Shown: piece after piece, positions 40,141-40,346 of the stretch | How positions within the stretch are numbered: the stretch's first letter is position 1 | How the letters are laid out: each line of letters opens with the position of its first letter | Source of the DNA: an uncultured Petrimonas sp. | GTDB lineage: Bacteria > Bacteroidota > Bacteroidia > Bacteroidales > Dysgonomonadaceae | DNA length: 40,346 nt | Assembly (NCBI GenBank): GCA_934621705.1 | Contig: CAKTUP010000005.1 | Coordinates: 1 to 40,346 of the forward strand | Reading direction: 5' to 3' | The notes under the pieces: generated by a model | What the model was told of the DNA's origin: nothing | Databases searched by the model: none | The model's input: only the letters and a program-made list of their open reading frames with translations | Translations under genes and position numbers: made by a program

Positions 40141-40346
40141 AGAACCGCTCTTGCCGTCATCCGAAGCGTTCTTGTCATCTTCCGAAGCGTTCTTGCGGTT
40201 ATCCGAAGCGTTCTTGCCATCATCAAAAGCGTTCTTGCGGTTGTCCGAAGCGTTCTTGCGGTTGTCCGAAGCGTTCTTGCCGTCATCGAAAGCATTCTTG
40301 CGGTTGTCCGAAGCGTTCTTGCGGTTGTCCGAAGCGTTCTTGCCGT
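40141..40346. repeat. 21-bp tandem repeat array running off the window
   Basis: Nine full copies and one partial copy of a 21-bp unit close to CGAAGCGTTCTTGCGGTTGTC, starting at 40141. Units alternate between two forms at their 3' end (CCGTCATC-like and CGGTTGTC); units 5-7 and 8-10 give a 63-bp higher-order period. As 21 bp is a multiple of three and the unit has no stops, several frames stay open: on the minus strand one reads as a heptad NRKNASD repeat, on the plus strand another as SEAFLRL. Whether it is coding cannot be decided here. Confidence 0.85.

Noticed and set aside
40095..40295. 66-codon minus-strand frame in the 21-bp array
   Set aside because: Any frame is open through this array; the Thr/Ala/Arg repeat has no start context, so coding cannot be claimed.
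40141..40346. CRISPR array
   Set aside because: The repeat unit is contiguous at 21 bp with no spacers.

Overview
The window comes from the chromosome of a member of the Bacteroidetes, most likely Bacteroidales of the Porphyromonadaceae/Dysgonomonadaceae kind. The evidence is a SusC/SusD pair, a Mfa1-type (type V) fimbrial lipoprotein operon, Bacteroides-like promoter boxes (TTTG about 20 nt upstream of TAnnTTTG), weak Shine-Dalgarno sites, and numerous small palindromic repeats. No rRNA, tRNA, CRISPR array, transposase or integrase was seen.

Layout. 1-6524: core and housekeeping genes. These are the 3' end of a frameshifted rodA; a YjdI/YjdJ-like ferredoxin plus acetyltransferase pair; a Spy-like periplasmic protein; a short-chain dehydrogenase; tcdA-trmO, which both act on t6A37 of tRNA; and a secreted HExxH peptidase-like protein. 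7047-13096: a nutrient-uptake locus of SusC, SusD and a thioredoxin-fold (TlpA-like) lipoprotein, closed by a strong terminator. 13158-20672: a complete type I restriction-modification cassette (hsdM-hsdS-hsdR, minus strand) flanked by two copies of the promoter and 5' end of an AlaX-like gene: a 24-codon remnant on the left and the intact gene on the right. The HsdR carries an extra N-terminal ASCH (PUA-like) domain, and that module is bracketed by in-frame direct repeats.

20619-28086: AlaX-like tRNA-editing protein, MtgA transglycosylase, a YgbA-like Cys-rich protein followed by a regulator that joins a RIC/ScdA-like N-terminus to a LuxR HTH (probably nitrosative stress), a FucP-like MFS transporter, a creatininase-family hydrolase, and acnA on the opposite strand. 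Three of these genes (mtgA, the MFS gene, the creatininase gene) are preceded directly by arrays of a 7-bp unit of pattern TCTNNNN. 28087-29123 is a 1-kb gene-free stretch with hairpins and candidate operators. 29124-40082 is a seven-gene fimbrial operon: DUF3575, DUF3868/OmpA/TPR, major Mfa1-like pilin, intrinsic terminator, Mfa2-like anchor, further pilin-like subunit, lectin-like tip candidate, and an 822-residue lipoprotein with three tandem modules. The window ends inside a 21-bp tandem repeat array with a 63-bp higher-order period.

The most unusual points are the ASCH-HsdR fusion with its excisable module, the duplicated AlaX 5' end around the restriction cassette, the heptanucleotide arrays abutting start codons, and a symmetrical six-hairpin element beside hsdR. 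All family assignments come from reading motifs by eye; no database search was run.
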